Assembly: GCF_905475345.1 (NCBI RefSeq)
Contig: NC_066586.1
Coordinates: 16,263,541 to 16,327,540 of the forward strand
From: Vespula vulgaris
Taxonomy: Eukaryota; Arthropoda; Insecta; Hymenoptera; Vespidae
Length of the DNA: 64,000 nucleotides
Reading direction: 5' to 3'
The notes under the pieces are model-generated. The model did not search any database. It had not been told where the DNA came from and worked only from the letters and a program-made list of their open reading frames with translations. The position numbers and the translations under genes are program-made. Each line of letters opens with the position of its first letter. Positions within the stretch are counted from its first letter, which is position 1. Positions 25,575 through 37,961 of this stretch are shown one piece after another.

Positions 25575-25576
<2 letters not shown>

Positions 25577-25611
<35 letters not shown>
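25577..25611. repeat. (CAAT)n tract
   Basis: About 8 copies of CAAT, an uncommon unit in this window. Confidence 0.9.
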
Positions 25612-26282
25612 CATAGACCACCATATTTTAAATTACACTTATGTATTTTATTTCCAATGTTACAATATCCGAATAGTTTGGCGATACACTGTAAGCACAC
25701 AATAGAAAATATCTATCTACGTATTAGATACAAAAGAAGACACAGAGCATGTTTCATGTTGCGTTGGTTACATAGAAAGAAAGAAAGAAAGAAAAAAAAA
25801 GCAAGAAAAAAAGAAAAAACAAAAAGAGAGATAGAAGTAGAAATAGAAAAGGAGTAACGATAGGGAACTCGTTTCATCGGCTGGTAGTTATTGACGCGTA
25901 ATCTATGATCGCATAATAGAGAAAGAGAAAGAAATAGAGAGACGCACATAGAGTGAGATAGAGAGAGATAGAAAGAAAGAGTGAGTGGAAGAGAGAGAGA
26001 GAGAGACATATTACGCATAGGCACGTAAAAAAAAGATAGAGAAATGTGGCTCGAGTGTGGTATCGAGTAAAAGGAAAGAGAAGAGAAAAGAGAGACATCC
26101 AACGAGTTCGAAAGGAGCTGAACGTGCGAAACGAGCTGATTGAAAGGCGCTAAACGAACTACACTCTTCATTCCCGACCACCTGCAGGCACCTTCGGGCG
26201 GTAACATCAAAACGATGCGGAGCGCGTGTTAAGTCGATGGCGCCTTCTCTTAAAACAACAAACTCATTCTCCGTGCCTTCCT

Positions 26283-26302
26283 CTTCTCTCTCTCTTTCTC
26301 TT

Positions 26303-26333
<31 letters not shown>

Positions 26334-26448
26334 TTTACTCTCACGGTCTCTATCATTTTCTCTCATTTTCTCTCTCTAAGTCGTTCTGTCTCTTTTTCTC
26401 TTTCTCTAAGTTGCTCTCTCTCTCTCTCTTTCTTTCTGTCTCTGTCTT

Positions 26449-26491
<43 letters not shown>

Positions 26492-26530
26492 TTCTCTTTC
26501 TCTTTCTCTTTCTATCGCTATCTCTCCCTC
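26283..26530. repeat. Long pyrimidine block of (CT)n and (CTTTCT)n
   Basis: About 245 bases almost entirely C and T on the + strand, ending in a regular CTTTCT hexamer array (26455-26515). The translated Ser/Leu/Phe and Arg/Glu/Lys frames are artefacts. Confidence 0.9.
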
Positions 26531-27889
26531 TCTTGCTTCCTCGTGACGTTGATGGCCACTTGACTTTCCAAAGTAAAGCACATCGAGCTTCCCGGAGCGC
26601 CAATAAATGTATTCCTATTGCCTACTATTCGCATAACTCTTCAACCAGATCTTTACGAATGAGAAGGAAATTTATATATGTATATATGTATTTTTCTTTC
26701 GTTTTTCTCTCTTCTTTCTCTTCTTCTTTTCCTTTTCTTTCTTTTTTTTCGTTTCCCGCGAGTTCTCAAGTCAGTGCTTTCTCGTGACTTTTGTTTTGTT
26801 TTGTTTTGTTTTTTATTTCTTTTCTATTCCTTTTCTTCTTCTTCGAACAGTGCTTATAAAGTGAATAGAAACGTGATGAAGGTGTATTCGTCATATTGTT
26901 GGAATTTGTGTGATCATGTGGTGGTACGTATTGTTTAGGATTTTTTTTTTTCTTTTTTAACGTTGTTAGAACGAAACACAGATATCGATTAATGAGCAAT
27001 TTTTTTTTTGTTTAATATTTGCATGACCGTGTTAGATTACTCTTACGATTAGTTATAATCTTTTTTTTTTAACATTGTTAAAAAGAGATTTAGAAAGAAA
27101 AGAAATTTAGAGAAAAAAGAGGTTTAGAATTCGCGTTATCTTTGCCTACATTTTACGATTAATTATGATTTTTTTTTTTAGCGAGAAAGTTTTCCATGTT
27201 GGAAAGAGAAAAAGAGAAAGAAAGAGAAAAAGAGAGATAACGATAAGTACGTGTAATACTTATTGCTTAAAAAAAATTGCATAATCGTCAAGTACGTTTT
27301 GATGAAACAAGATTATGAGTTATTATCTTGTAGCATAAAATCTTATCTCGTTAGAAAAGATAGATGATAATTTGATAAATGATAGTAATATACTTATAAC
27401 TTAATATACATATGTAAGATAAGTGTATACTCTATCTCTCTATCTGTCTTTATTATCTACAATCCTCATACTCATCGCGTACGAACATATTTATAAAAAC
27501 GAAAAAAAAGAGGAATTAGTGACTACATACTTTTAGCACAAAAAATTCAAAAATAATTAGCAACTACAATTTTTTAGTACAACAAGTAAAAAAAAAAAAA
27601 AAAACCAGAACGGAAAAGAAAAAAGTGATCCAATAAACTCTAAAAACTTTCCTTAGAATCGTCGACGAGGTCGTTGAGAGGCGGGAGCGATCATTAAAAA
27701 TTAAAACGATTTCTATCTCTCTTTTTTTCTTTCTTGTTATATAAACAATTTCGTGGACAAATGGAAAACAAGATTACAAGACGTAAAAAATATTGGAACG
27801 GATCGTCAAAGTCATTTCTATTTTACTTTTTGTATTTTTTTTTGTAATTCTGCGCAGAGTCTCTCTCTCTCTCTCTCTCTCTCTCCTTC

Positions 27890-28330
27890 TTTCGAGTGGC
27901 CATTTCGCGCGAGCGACTCCTCCAGAAAAGCTTTCTCGCGCGTTACGCAACGAAAGTAAGCGGCGAGGTGAGCGAGGAGACGAGAACAGCGTCCGAAGCA
28001 GCCAAGAATAGTTGTGCTCGTCCTCCCGCTCGTACTCGTACTCGTACTCGTGCTCGTGCTTTACCTTCTCTCTCTCCCCCTCTCTCACCCTGACTCCCAC
28101 CCCCATCCCACTCCACCCCTTTCTCTCCCCTTTCTTCTTATTTTCCGCCGATACTCTACCTCGTCGCTCACCCATAACCCTTTTCGCGTATTCGATGACA
28201 TCACGTACTGCTTGCCAAAGTGACGTCATACAACGTTTGACCCCACCAGCTCCCCTACTCCTCCTTCTTTTCTTACTCCTACTCCTACTCCTACTCCTAC
28301 TCCTGCTTCTTCTCCTCTTTCTCCTCTCAT
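27890..28330. promoter_or_regulatory. GC-rich block with CRE-like sites and CTCGTA/CTCCTA repeats
   Basis: A perfect CRE, TGACGTCA, lies at 28221-28228. A related half-site set ATGACATCACGTA is about 25 bp upstream. The block also has a CTCGTA hexamer array (about 28017-28060) and a CTCCTA array (about 28257-28310). It is among the most GC-rich intron stretches. It could be an intronic enhancer or promoter; CREB/ATF use is inference. Confidence 0.3.
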
Positions 28331-28834
28331 CTCAACCCGACAACTATTTCAATATCACTGATTGCTAATAAATCTAATATTTACTTGTCGTGATATTCGA
28401 GTTAAATTAAAAGATCAGTTAATTCGAGTATAATAATTGAATCGATTAATCAACGAACCGGTCGATTTAACGAGTTTAAATTGATCAAGACGTTTATATT
28501 GGATATCGACGATAGTTTAATATCTTTCTTCTAGATCGATTATTTCAAGATATTCATAAATCGTTGATTATGTTGAAACGTCATTAAGTAATATATGTAT
28601 ACCGTTGATTAATCGACAGGCTGATCTCTGTCTTAAAATTCATAACGAAATAAGAATTCTCCGAGCGCGTCGATAAAATTATTTGATATTATTTCATTAA
28701 ACGAGCAATATAAAATATAATTAATCAGTGACATTCGTACTATTAAAATACAATTAAATTTAATTAATCATTACGTCAGATATTTATAATTAATTATGAA
28801 CTTTATCTTTTCTATCGTTTTCTTTTTCCTTTCT

Positions 28835-28873
<39 letters not shown>

Positions 28874-29053
28874 TCTTTTATCTTTCGTTGATAAAATAAC
28901 AGAGATGGACAACGACCTCTGTGATTTCTTGCAAAAACGATATAAAAACGATCCATTCCTCCTATCCTCTTCTCGTGATGCTTCCTAGTGGTTTCGACCG
29001 TGTTAGATTCGACCGAAAGAGAATAGGACGAGGTTTCTCAGCGTTAATTTCGA

Positions 29054-29132
29054 ATGCTTACGCCGCGAAAGCTCGCCAAGATAAGACGAGCTTACGAAGA
29101 CGAAGACGACGAAGATGACGACGTCGACGTCG

Positions 29133-29214
<82 letters not shown>

Positions 29215-29551
29215 AGACGATGGTGAAGAGTCAGGCGAGAGACGCGAGCTTGCAGTCTCCGCTACGACCGCGTACCGAGCTTGCGAGAGAGAAGCTCAGC
29301 TCTTAATCGCGACTGTCATTCGTGTGTGCTTTTTTGTTGTGATTCTGATTGGTTCTTTTACTCTTTCTTTTTCTTTCTCTCTCTCTCCCTCTCTCTCTCT
29401 TTCTCTCTTTCTCTCTTTCTCTTTCTGTTTCTCTTTCTCCATCTTCTTCTCCTTCTCTTTCCGTCTCTCTCTCTTTCTCTCTCTCTCTCTCTTTCGAAGA
29501 AAAGAACAAAATAAAAGAAAAAAGAAAAAAAAAATAAACAAAGTCAATTGA
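29054..29551 (+). other. Asp-rich open frame over a GAC trinucleotide tract
   Basis: An ATG-initiated open frame of 165 codons. Residues 1-20 are mixed (MLTPRKLAKIRRAYEDEDDE), followed by a run of Asp made by a (GAC)n tract at about 29137-29219, then EDDGEESGERRELAVSATTA, and finally Ser/Leu/Phe-rich sequence from a (CT)n repeat. An in-frame stop lies just upstream (TAA at 29045). The block before and after the repeat is GC-richer than its surroundings. It could be an exon of an unannotated transcript, but the C-terminal half is plainly microsatellite translation, and other frames of the tract are also open (poly-Thr). No family is recognised. Confidence 0.2.
29117..29219. repeat. 18-bp palindrome followed by (GAC)n tract
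   Basis: GACGACGTCGACGTCGTC at 29117-29134 is a perfect palindrome, followed by about 28 GAC/ACG units. CpG-containing trinucleotide tracts are unusual in AT-rich introns. Confidence 0.9.
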
Positions 29552-29973
29552 TGATTATCAGTCCGTTCGAGCTTGCAGCTATCGTAAATCGGAATGACAA
29601 TAAGATTTTTGTTTTTCGATGAAAAGAAATTCTGGTTTTAGCGGAGGATAAATTTTTCAGGAAAAAAATTTACGATTGTCGAGAACGTCGAGGAGTATGA
29701 ATTTCGTTTAGACGATTACGAATATCCGATAGGATGAATTCTTGTTAGCAAAGCGAAAGCGGGAAAAGTTTCGTCGTTGGTAACGCCATTGTCTCGTGTG
29801 TCTTTCTTCGTAGAAAACTTTGACGACCGGCCAAACTTAATCGTTTTGCTTACACCACAACGACGCTTGGTATCCAACTTCGTCCGATGCATTTTTATGG
29901 TTAGAAATTTTTTTCTTTGGTTTTCTCGTGTTCCTTTTTTTTGTTTAGTTTTATACATATACATACCTATTTA

Positions 29974-29975
<2 letters not shown>

Positions 29976-30027
<52 letters not shown>
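29976..30027. repeat. (CATA)n then (TA)n tract
   Basis: Compound CATA/TA repeat in intron 2. Confidence 0.85.
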
Positions 30028-30031
<4 letters not shown>

Positions 30032-30554
30032 AAAATTCTTTTTTTAGACTAAAAACTTCAACAGAGAGCGTGCGTTGAACGCTCTTGATCGAATCTGTCG
30101 TATGCGGTTCGTGCGAAAAAGAAATTGAAAGATATAACCGTGGAGGATAGAAGGGTTTCAGAACGGGGCACGTTAAGAGGAGAAGAGCAGGAGGGAAAGA
30201 AGACGTAGAAAGAGAATATAAGAGGAAAGATTAAGAAGATAAAAGATCAGAAAAGAGATAAGAAAAAAAAAAAAAGAGAGAAAAACATAATTTAAGAAGT
30301 TTCGTCAGGGAAAAAATAACTTAAGCGTTCAAATATTACCTGTTGAATTTTGCACGATTATTTAACGAGAGAACGCAATCGGATTTATAATATCTCGTGA
30401 GATATGCGAGAGAGGAACGATGGCGGATCCACTTTTGAATCTTTTATATTACTTATCTCGGAAGCTGTAAGTTCGAACCTGCATAAACGAGAGATTCATT
30501 AGATTCTCATATAACGTTTCCTGTCTTTTTTTTTCTCCTCTCCTCTCTCTCTGT

Positions 30555-30558
30555 CTTC

Positions 30559-30603
<45 letters not shown>
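30555..30603. repeat. (CT)n tract ending at an AG acceptor-like site
   Basis: CT dinucleotide run followed immediately by CGCAG (30602-30606). On its own this is a strong polypyrimidine tract for the candidate exon that follows. Confidence 0.85.
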
Positions 30604-30606
<3 letters not shown>

Positions 30607-30733
30607 GCATCGATTTCCGATTTTTTTTCCAACGAGACTCTCGAGGTGTTAGAATTCAAGCGAACAAGAATCTCGAGATGAGTTGCGACGTGGAAAGCCC
30701 GGAAGAGGGACAACAATGGATACCCATGAAGTC
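30607..30733 (+). CDS. Possible alternative first exon (PAS-less isoform), speculative
   Basis: A short open frame starts at ATG 30678 and encodes MSCDVESPEEGQQWIPMK before a donor-like GTATGT (30734-30739). The preceding sequence is a long (CT)n tract ending CTCGCAG (30606), so the block could also be read as an internal exon 30607-30733. The donor is phase 2. Exon 3 needs phase 1, but the exon after exon 4 needs phase 2, so this exon could only splice in frame past exon 4. Mammalian ERG1 has an alternative N-terminal exon that replaces the PAS part (ERG1b). I see no sequence similarity to that exon, and the frame is only 18 codons, so the call is inference. Confidence 0.25.
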
Positions 30734-31390
30734 GTATGTTCACTTCATTTATTTTTCCTTCTTTCTCTCTCTCTTCTCTTTTTCCTCTCTCTCTTTTTCT
30801 TTCTCTTTCTCTTCGCCCTGTCATCGCACCGTCGTGCTAATTAGTTATCCGAACGAGTACCTACCATCTTTCTCTCTCTCTCTCTCTCTCTTATCTCTGT
30901 CTTTCTCTCTCTTTTCACTACGTTTCTGTGATGACGCGCGATTAGCACAGAGACGCATCGCTCGAGCACTCGACCCACTCCTCGAAATAAAACGGTTCGA
31001 CGGGTTCAAAGTGCTACTTCTAGACTGTTGTTTCGACTACTTTCATTACGCCTATCTGTATATATATGAAAGATTCTCTCCTTTTTTCCTCTTCTTTTTT
31101 CTTTTATATATCTGAATAAACAAACAAATAAATAAATAAATATTTATTATATTTTATGTATATATATGTTGTAATGGATATACTTATATATAGATTTCTA
31201 TCTAACGAAAAATGTTTATTATTAGTTTTGAATATTACAAAGATCTTTTATTCAGAATATGTTCATGAAAACGGTTCATGAATACGAAATAATCGGGGAA
31301 GATCGAAACACTACCGAGTGAAGAAATATTTTATTTTAAAGGGAGATAGATACATATAAATATATATGTACTTACGTAGATTTTATCGTT

Positions 31391-31430
31391 CTCTCTCTCT
31401 CTCTCTCTCGAGAGAGAGAGAAAGATAGAA

Positions 31431-31468
<38 letters not shown>
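31391..31468. repeat. (CT)n to (GA)n switch forming a palindrome
   Basis: CT repeats change to GA repeats across CTCGAG, giving a perfect palindrome at 31399-31420 that extends with mismatches, then further GA repeats. It can form a hairpin of simple sequence. Confidence 0.85.
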
Positions 31469-31469
<1 letters not shown>

Positions 31470-33513
31470 TCCATGTCTGGCCATGACCCCTCCGTGACTA
31501 CTGTGCGAGGAAACGAGAGATAGAAAAGATTTACTCTCGGACTTTTTCAAAGGACAAACGTCGACACGAGCGTCGAGCGTCGCACAAGAAGCGCGAGCAT
31601 GAAATTTTCCCGTTTCGACCGACATTCCTACCGTCGTACCGTCGTTTTTCTGGCGAGAACGAGGAGACGATATTTTTTTCGCGCGTGGCGAGCTTCTATC
31701 TTTAAAAAAAAAAAAAAAAAAAAGAGAGAAAGAAAAAAGGAGAGAGAAGAGAGAAGAAGAAAAAAAAATTATAAAAGAAAAACGAGAACAAGAAAAATAG
31801 AAAGAGAAAAAGATAGAAGGTGCGAAACAATTTTTCAAAAGTTTCTTAACGAAGGATAAAAGACGAAGTAAAAAGTAAAATTAGTCGTACGGAATAGAAT
31901 TTTGCGACGAATCGAAAGGAGTCACGTTATTGAATTCATACTGAATGAACGCTTACGAAACGTGTTTTTATGATAATTATAAAAATTATAAAACTTGAGA
32001 AGTAAAAAAAAAAAAAAGAAATGAAAAATAATAACCTATGAATCAGAGAAATATATACTAACAATAAATCGTGCAATCGTTTATGATAGATTTAAAAATA
32101 TGTTTCATCATAGTTTAGCGAGCATTTAACTCGAATTTCTCCAAATAGTAAATATTTCTTGTAGCAATAAACGATCATTGTGAGATCGTCAAGAGCGTAC
32201 GTGCCAAATGTTCCACTACGGTGCACTGTAAATCGTCATTATATATTTTGGAATCGGATGACCGAATAGTTCTAATTTTTGTCTTTTTTTATTTCGTTGT
32301 ATTTGTCATTTTTATCCTTGTATTAAAGACTTATTATATTCTTGCATAATATAACAATAAGAAACAACAAATGGAATTTAAAAGGACACAATAACTGCAA
32401 TTTATGTAAAATAGCAGTAAATATGTTCTCCTTGTTAATCGAAAACGGTCTACCATGGTGCGTGACCCTTCGATGGGCCTATGTTATGAAAATTCTATTA
32501 TACGCGATAATAATGCACCGGCTGAATATCACGAACGATATTATCAAGCAATTCACATTCACATTTCATTTTACAGAAAGTAATCCACGATTTCTTTTAT
32601 TAGGAAAATTCGTTGCTTGGATCACCGATAACTAATAACGCGATATTTTTTGCGTTAAGAGAAAAAAAGAACATGAGAGTTTAATGAAAGATTTGAAAAA
32701 AAAGAAAAGAAAGATATTAATGCACCAAACAAAACTAAAAATAATTTCTTCGACAATTATAATCGTTATAATCGATATAGGTAATCGTGTAATTTATATT
32801 ACGTAGTAGAATGGTTTTCGTATTAAGATAATATCGTTCGAAATCAATCTCGAAATTTTCATAATTTAATCAAGAAGTTGAGATCTCAAGGACGATTATA
32901 GGAAGGTAATTAGTCGATGATATTAATCGTGCATTAGGATATGAGTGATCATATTAGATCGCTCGTATATTTTATAGTCGGCGATATTCGGTTAAAAGCT
33001 TTGGATATGTGTCCAAGTTAATTAACTTGCGTATAATTAGGATCATTGAGAATAAGTGACATGTATGTATCTATTCATGTACGTACACACATAGATACAA
33101 GTACATACGCGTTGTGTTCTATGCGTATATATACACACATGGACACACGTGGCTCTATGTGTATATATATACACATAAACGTGCGTGTGCTCTTTTGTGC
33201 GTACATATACACACACGAACATCTCTGCATATATTATAAACATAAAAGTGTATACGTGTGCATATATTTCTTGTAGTAGTTTCGGTTGCATCTTCCTCTT
33301 ATCTTTTGGTCCCTCAAAACGTTTGACATCACTTCGTAGAACAGTTTTGTTACAGTAAACGACGTCGTCGTTTCTGCCAATTGTTGTGTTCTAGCGGTCA
33401 CATTCGTGAAAAGCTTTCGAAAGCTTTACGCTAGGCCAAGCCCGAGCACACGCAGCACGCAGCTTTGAAAAGGGAGCGAGCACATGAGATGGGTTCGGTA
33501 GAGAGAGAGAAAA

Positions 33514-33545
<32 letters not shown>

Positions 33546-33619
33546 TAAGAAGAGAGTGAGTAAGAGAGAGAAAGAGAAAGATAGATAAAGAGAAGGTGCG
33601 ACAAGGACGAGAGGGAGAA

Positions 33620-33850
33620 CTATTTCTGTGCACCGCTTGGCCTGCAGCGCACGTTGCCACGTCACAGGGGCATTGCACTCGGTGACGTCACGAGGGCACA
33701 GCGTCATCGACCAATTGGAGGAAGTCGTTAACCCATTAACCAGTCGGCTGCTCGTTCCACTGCGGTATCGTGACCTCCTCGCTATCCACCAATCGTCTCG
33801 CCGAACATCGCTGCGGTCTCACGTGATACCAGGACTTTTCTCTCTTCCTT
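33620..33850. promoter_or_regulatory. Promoter-like island in intron 2 (CRE, CCAAT, E-box)
   Basis: In about 230 bp of repeat-poor sequence I see TGACGTCA (33683-33690), a CACGTCAC half-site (about 33656-33663), CCAAT at 33711-33715 and again near 33789, and TCACGTGA containing an E-box (33819-33826). It is bracketed by a (GA)n block (33500-33600) and a (CT)n tract (33857-33906). These motifs are short, but their density is much higher than elsewhere in the introns. It lies 10.4 kb before exon 3. Confidence 0.35.
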
Positions 33851-33854
33851 CTTT

Positions 33855-33856
<2 letters not shown>

Positions 33857-33907
<51 letters not shown>
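33857..33907. repeat. (CT)n tract
   Basis: About 50 bases of CT directly downstream of the promoter-like island. Confidence 0.9.
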
Positions 33908-33916
<9 letters not shown>

Positions 33917-34364
33917 ATCTGTTTCCATCCTTCCTCTTTCCTATCTCAACTTTTACCAATGATCGAAAGTCACGAGATCTTTACTTTTGAAAATTTAATC
34001 TTCCACATTTATTCTCGAACAAATATTTAACGAAGCTCGTACGAATGGGGTGTATGCGTTTATAAACGTGGAGGATAAGTTTCAGACTAATTTTCTTTTA
34101 TACGAATATGAGATGGCAATTTCGCGTAGAGAGATGGAAAAAGAGCGTATTCCCTAATGGGGTGGTAGGCGGCGAGAGGCAGGAAGCGGGGATACCATGC
34201 AAAAATTATGAAAGGTAAACTCGAGCGTAGTTACCTCGGTTGTACGAACATTTTTTGACAAGGTGTTAACGAATTTCGTGAAATATTATATAAGATATTT
34301 TCATATCTGTCTTTATTATATTATCTTGTTATTTAATATTAATAACATTGTTTCTATACATCTC

Positions 34365-34401
<37 letters not shown>

Positions 34402-34922
34402 GTTATTCAATCAGTATCACGAAACTATAGTAATCGTTAATTTATTCGAAGATATTCGATAAACGTTAGGTAGGTCAGTGACTGTTAGAAAAGATGAATC
34501 TTTAGATAGAAAGAGATAGGACAAGAGAAAGAGAGGCTGAAAGAGAGAGGAAGTGAGAGAGAAAGAAAGAGAGAAAAAAGATAGAGGAGACGACGAACGC
34601 CATTGGCTCGTCAATCAGGTGAGTCGTATACAAGGTCATTGTGTAACCTAAAGTGGCTGGATCAGGAAGGGCCACGCGTAAATCGGACTCGTACGTTAGT
34701 ATTAGCAGACTCATGGTATTTTCGGATACGCTTAGCACACGATGGGGGTGCTTATTTATAGCTTCTGCTCCGTCCTAACGTGTGACGATTTTAGAAACTC
34801 ATTTGGCTATCTTCGCCTCCTTGCGTATTATCAAATTCCGTGTCCTTCTTTTTTCGCACGCGCGTTACATATACAATCTATCAATACTTTTGTTTGTGTG
34901 ATAAACAATTGTATATATATTT

Positions 34923-34964
<42 letters not shown>

Positions 34965-34970
<6 letters not shown>

Positions 34971-35110
34971 AAACTTTAAAAGGATTAAAATTAAAATTTC
35001 ATTAGGAAACTTTAATCTAATAGATAATTATATATATATATACACACCCACATTTGAAAGTTTAAAGGATTAAAATTTCATTAGGAAACTTCAATGTAAT
35101 ACATAAAATT
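34965..35110. repeat. Direct duplication, about 80 bp unit
   Basis: GGATTAAAATTTCATTAGGAAACTT-type sequence occurs twice (about 34982-35010 and 35068-35092), each copy preceded by GAAACTTTAAA or GAAAGTTTAAA and followed by an AATnTAATAnATAA tail. A (TA)n stretch lies just before copy 1 and another between the copies. Confidence 0.6.
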
Positions 35111-36201
35111 ATAATAATTTAATATATGAAAATAACAGAGGAAGAGAAAGATAGAGAGAAAGAGAGAAAGTAAACATTTATTTAATAATTATATATTTAT
35201 TAGTATTGACATAACCTGAGATGTTTAAAAGATCAAGAAATTTCGTTATTTTCCAAATCATGTATAAGTCTACGTTACAGAAAAAAAGGAAAAAACAGAA
35301 AAAGAAAATAGAAAAATGTAATACAAAAATAGATCGAAATATTTATATTTAATTCATCTTAACACATTCGTTATCTCAAGTAACAAAATTTCCATATCGC
35401 TTTCTCCGAAGTTAAACTTTTTACATATTACATATCATTTTTGTATATCACTTAGGGTGTGCCCCCTTTTTTTTGTTATCTTCCTCCTAAAATACAGGTA
35501 TACGAATTACATACACGTTATATCAGGGGAAATTAGAGGTAGTTTTTAGTTTACTTGTTAGGGTCAACACGCATCCATCCATTCATACGTTTATCACTCA
35601 TAAAACATTCATTCTAACACTTTGTTACACTTTTTATTACTTTTAGTCATTCTCACATAGCGCATATATATATATATATGTATATGTATACACACATACA
35701 TACATACATATATATATACATACATACATATGTAACCGATAATAGTCGACGACGTTCAACGATGTTTTCATCGATCGTAACGGTTCTTACCACTGTTCGT
35801 TTTCACACACGTTTCTTCACTCGTTTATCTTCTTTCTATCTTTTTATTTTTCTCTTTCTTTCTCTTTCTCTTTATCTTTCTCCCTCTCCCTCTCTCTTTC
35901 CCTTTCTTTTTCTCTCTCTTCTTCTAATACTAGGGACACGTGCGATTTATTAGAAAACTTTTACTCTTCCTTTGATCACGCGAGAAACTTATTACAAGAA
36001 CGAATTAGGTAGGTAGATATATAAGAAAATACTAAAGTTCCAAATATTAAAGATTTACTATCTCTTTGTACTTTTCAAATCTTTTCAAGACGAAAGGAAA
36101 AATCAAGAAGAAGATATAGAACGAAGATTCTAGAAATATCAAGACGAGTTTATCGGTGTCTGCACGTCGTATTCTCGAAATAGACACAGACTACTAGAAT
36201 C

Positions 36202-36232
<31 letters not shown>

Positions 36233-36643
36233 TTATCTTCTTCGCTCAACGAAGAAAGAACGTAGTCATTTCGCAAAATGTTAACTCAAAGAATAATATT
36301 AACTTACGAAGTATCTCGTACGATTTAACTGTTTATAAAAATTATCGAAGATTCACTTAAATACCTAGTTCGAATTTATTCGAAGGTTTTTTTTTTTTTT
36401 TGAAGATAATTCATTTCCCTTTTGTTTTGCAAAATCTCTCTTTCTCTCTCTTTCTTTCTTTCTATCAATATTTCTAGGAATAGCAACGTAAGATAGTTTG
36501 AGAAAAAAGTTAGCCGATAGTTTTTCTTTGAAAGGAGGATTACTGGATTCTTTCTGTTGAAGAAATTGCTGAAGAAATTCTAGAGACTAGTTGGTCGATA
36601 TGAAAGTGCATTCGAGAGCACTTGTTCTTTTCTTATTTTTACT

Positions 36644-36694
<51 letters not shown>

Positions 36695-36983
36695 AGGAGA
36701 GTGATATAGATAAAGTGCACACCGAACGGGCTGTCAAGTCGGTGCGTTCAACCCCCTCGAAGGGTGCACAACCCTTCTTTCTCTTTCTTTTTTCTTCTTT
36801 CTCTACTTTTTCTCGACCTTCCAAACTTGCCGACTGAGAGCCACTGGGCACAAGGACCTAACGAGACTCAGACCACTCGACTGGAACAAAGCGAGTGTCC
36901 TCGAGATTCCACGGCATCTCCTCTATTTTGCGAACCATCAACTTGCGTCTCTTTTCGATTTGCTCCGATACGTCTACCACTTG

Positions 36984-37014
<31 letters not shown>

Positions 37015-37706
37015 GTCTCTCTCTGTCTGTCTCGGTCTCTGTCACTCTTACTTTTTTTATACCCACACACTTTCACACTACTTTTTTTTCTCTTTTAGTA
37101 GACCGGTATGGCCCTTCGAAGAGAGGTCAACATTCGTTTGCTCGTCAAAGAGCACTTAGCACTACATGATTCTTTTTTCCTCTATGATCCTTGTCTTGCA
37201 AATATTAAAAAAAAAAAAAAGAAAAAAGCGAACGAACAAACGAACAAACAAACATACAAAAAATCAAAATAGAAGCAAATAATCGTACCTAATATAATAA
37301 TCTTATTAAGATTGAAGATAACTCTGTTTCTCTCTCTCTCTCTCTCTTTCTTTTTTTCTTTTTTTTTCCATTAACCGTGATTATGGGAGTAAGAAAAAAA
37401 ATTTATGGATTAGAATTAGTTGCTTATCCACTCGACTATTCACCCTAGCTATTCTACCGGCATAGTCTTAATTAACGTCATTCCTTCCTCCCTTTTTTTT
37501 CTTCTCCTTCTTCTTTTTTTTTTCTTTTCATTCGGATTCTTCGCGACCCTTCTGTATGACCTGGAAGTTAAACAAGGAAGACCTAATGAGGTCAGAACAA
37601 AGAGAGAGTACTCGTCTCTGGTACTTCACTCGTGGTTACTTCGTTGCTGATAATTAAGTCGGTCGTTCAAAGGACTTTTGGGTTTATTGTTAACACCTTG
37701 TCATTC

Positions 37707-37708
<2 letters not shown>

Positions 37709-37753
<45 letters not shown>

Positions 37754-37930
37754 ACTTATTCACTCTCTCTTTCTCTTTTTCTTTTTCTTTCTCTTTATTC
37801 TCACAATCTTTCCTTTACTTTCATTTACGTTATTTACAATAAATTTTAGTACGAAATAAACATTACATTCTAATTAAATTCAAATGTTTCTCATTATAAA
37901 TCGTCGTTATAATATACATACATACATACA

Positions 37931-37961
<31 letters not shown>
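37709..37961. repeat. (CT)n tract and (CATA)n tract
   Basis: CT repeats at 37712-37750 and about 12 CATA units at 37914-37960, with T-rich then mixed sequence between. Confidence 0.85.

Noticed and set aside
23727..25611. CRISPR-like regularly spaced repeats
   Set aside because: These are tetranucleotide microsatellites without spacers, in a eukaryotic intron.
26226..26603. Several Ser/Leu/Phe and Arg/Lys/Glu open frames
   Set aside because: They come from a 245-bp pyrimidine block; all frames are open on both strands, which is what simple repeats give.
29054..29551. Whole 165-codon frame as a firm gene
   Set aside because: The second half is (CT)n translation and other frames are also open. 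Kept only as a low-confidence open frame and a finding.
30445..30500. tRNA-like AAGTTCGAACCTGC
   Set aside because: It resembles a T-arm, but there is no A box, anticodon arm or acceptor stem around it.
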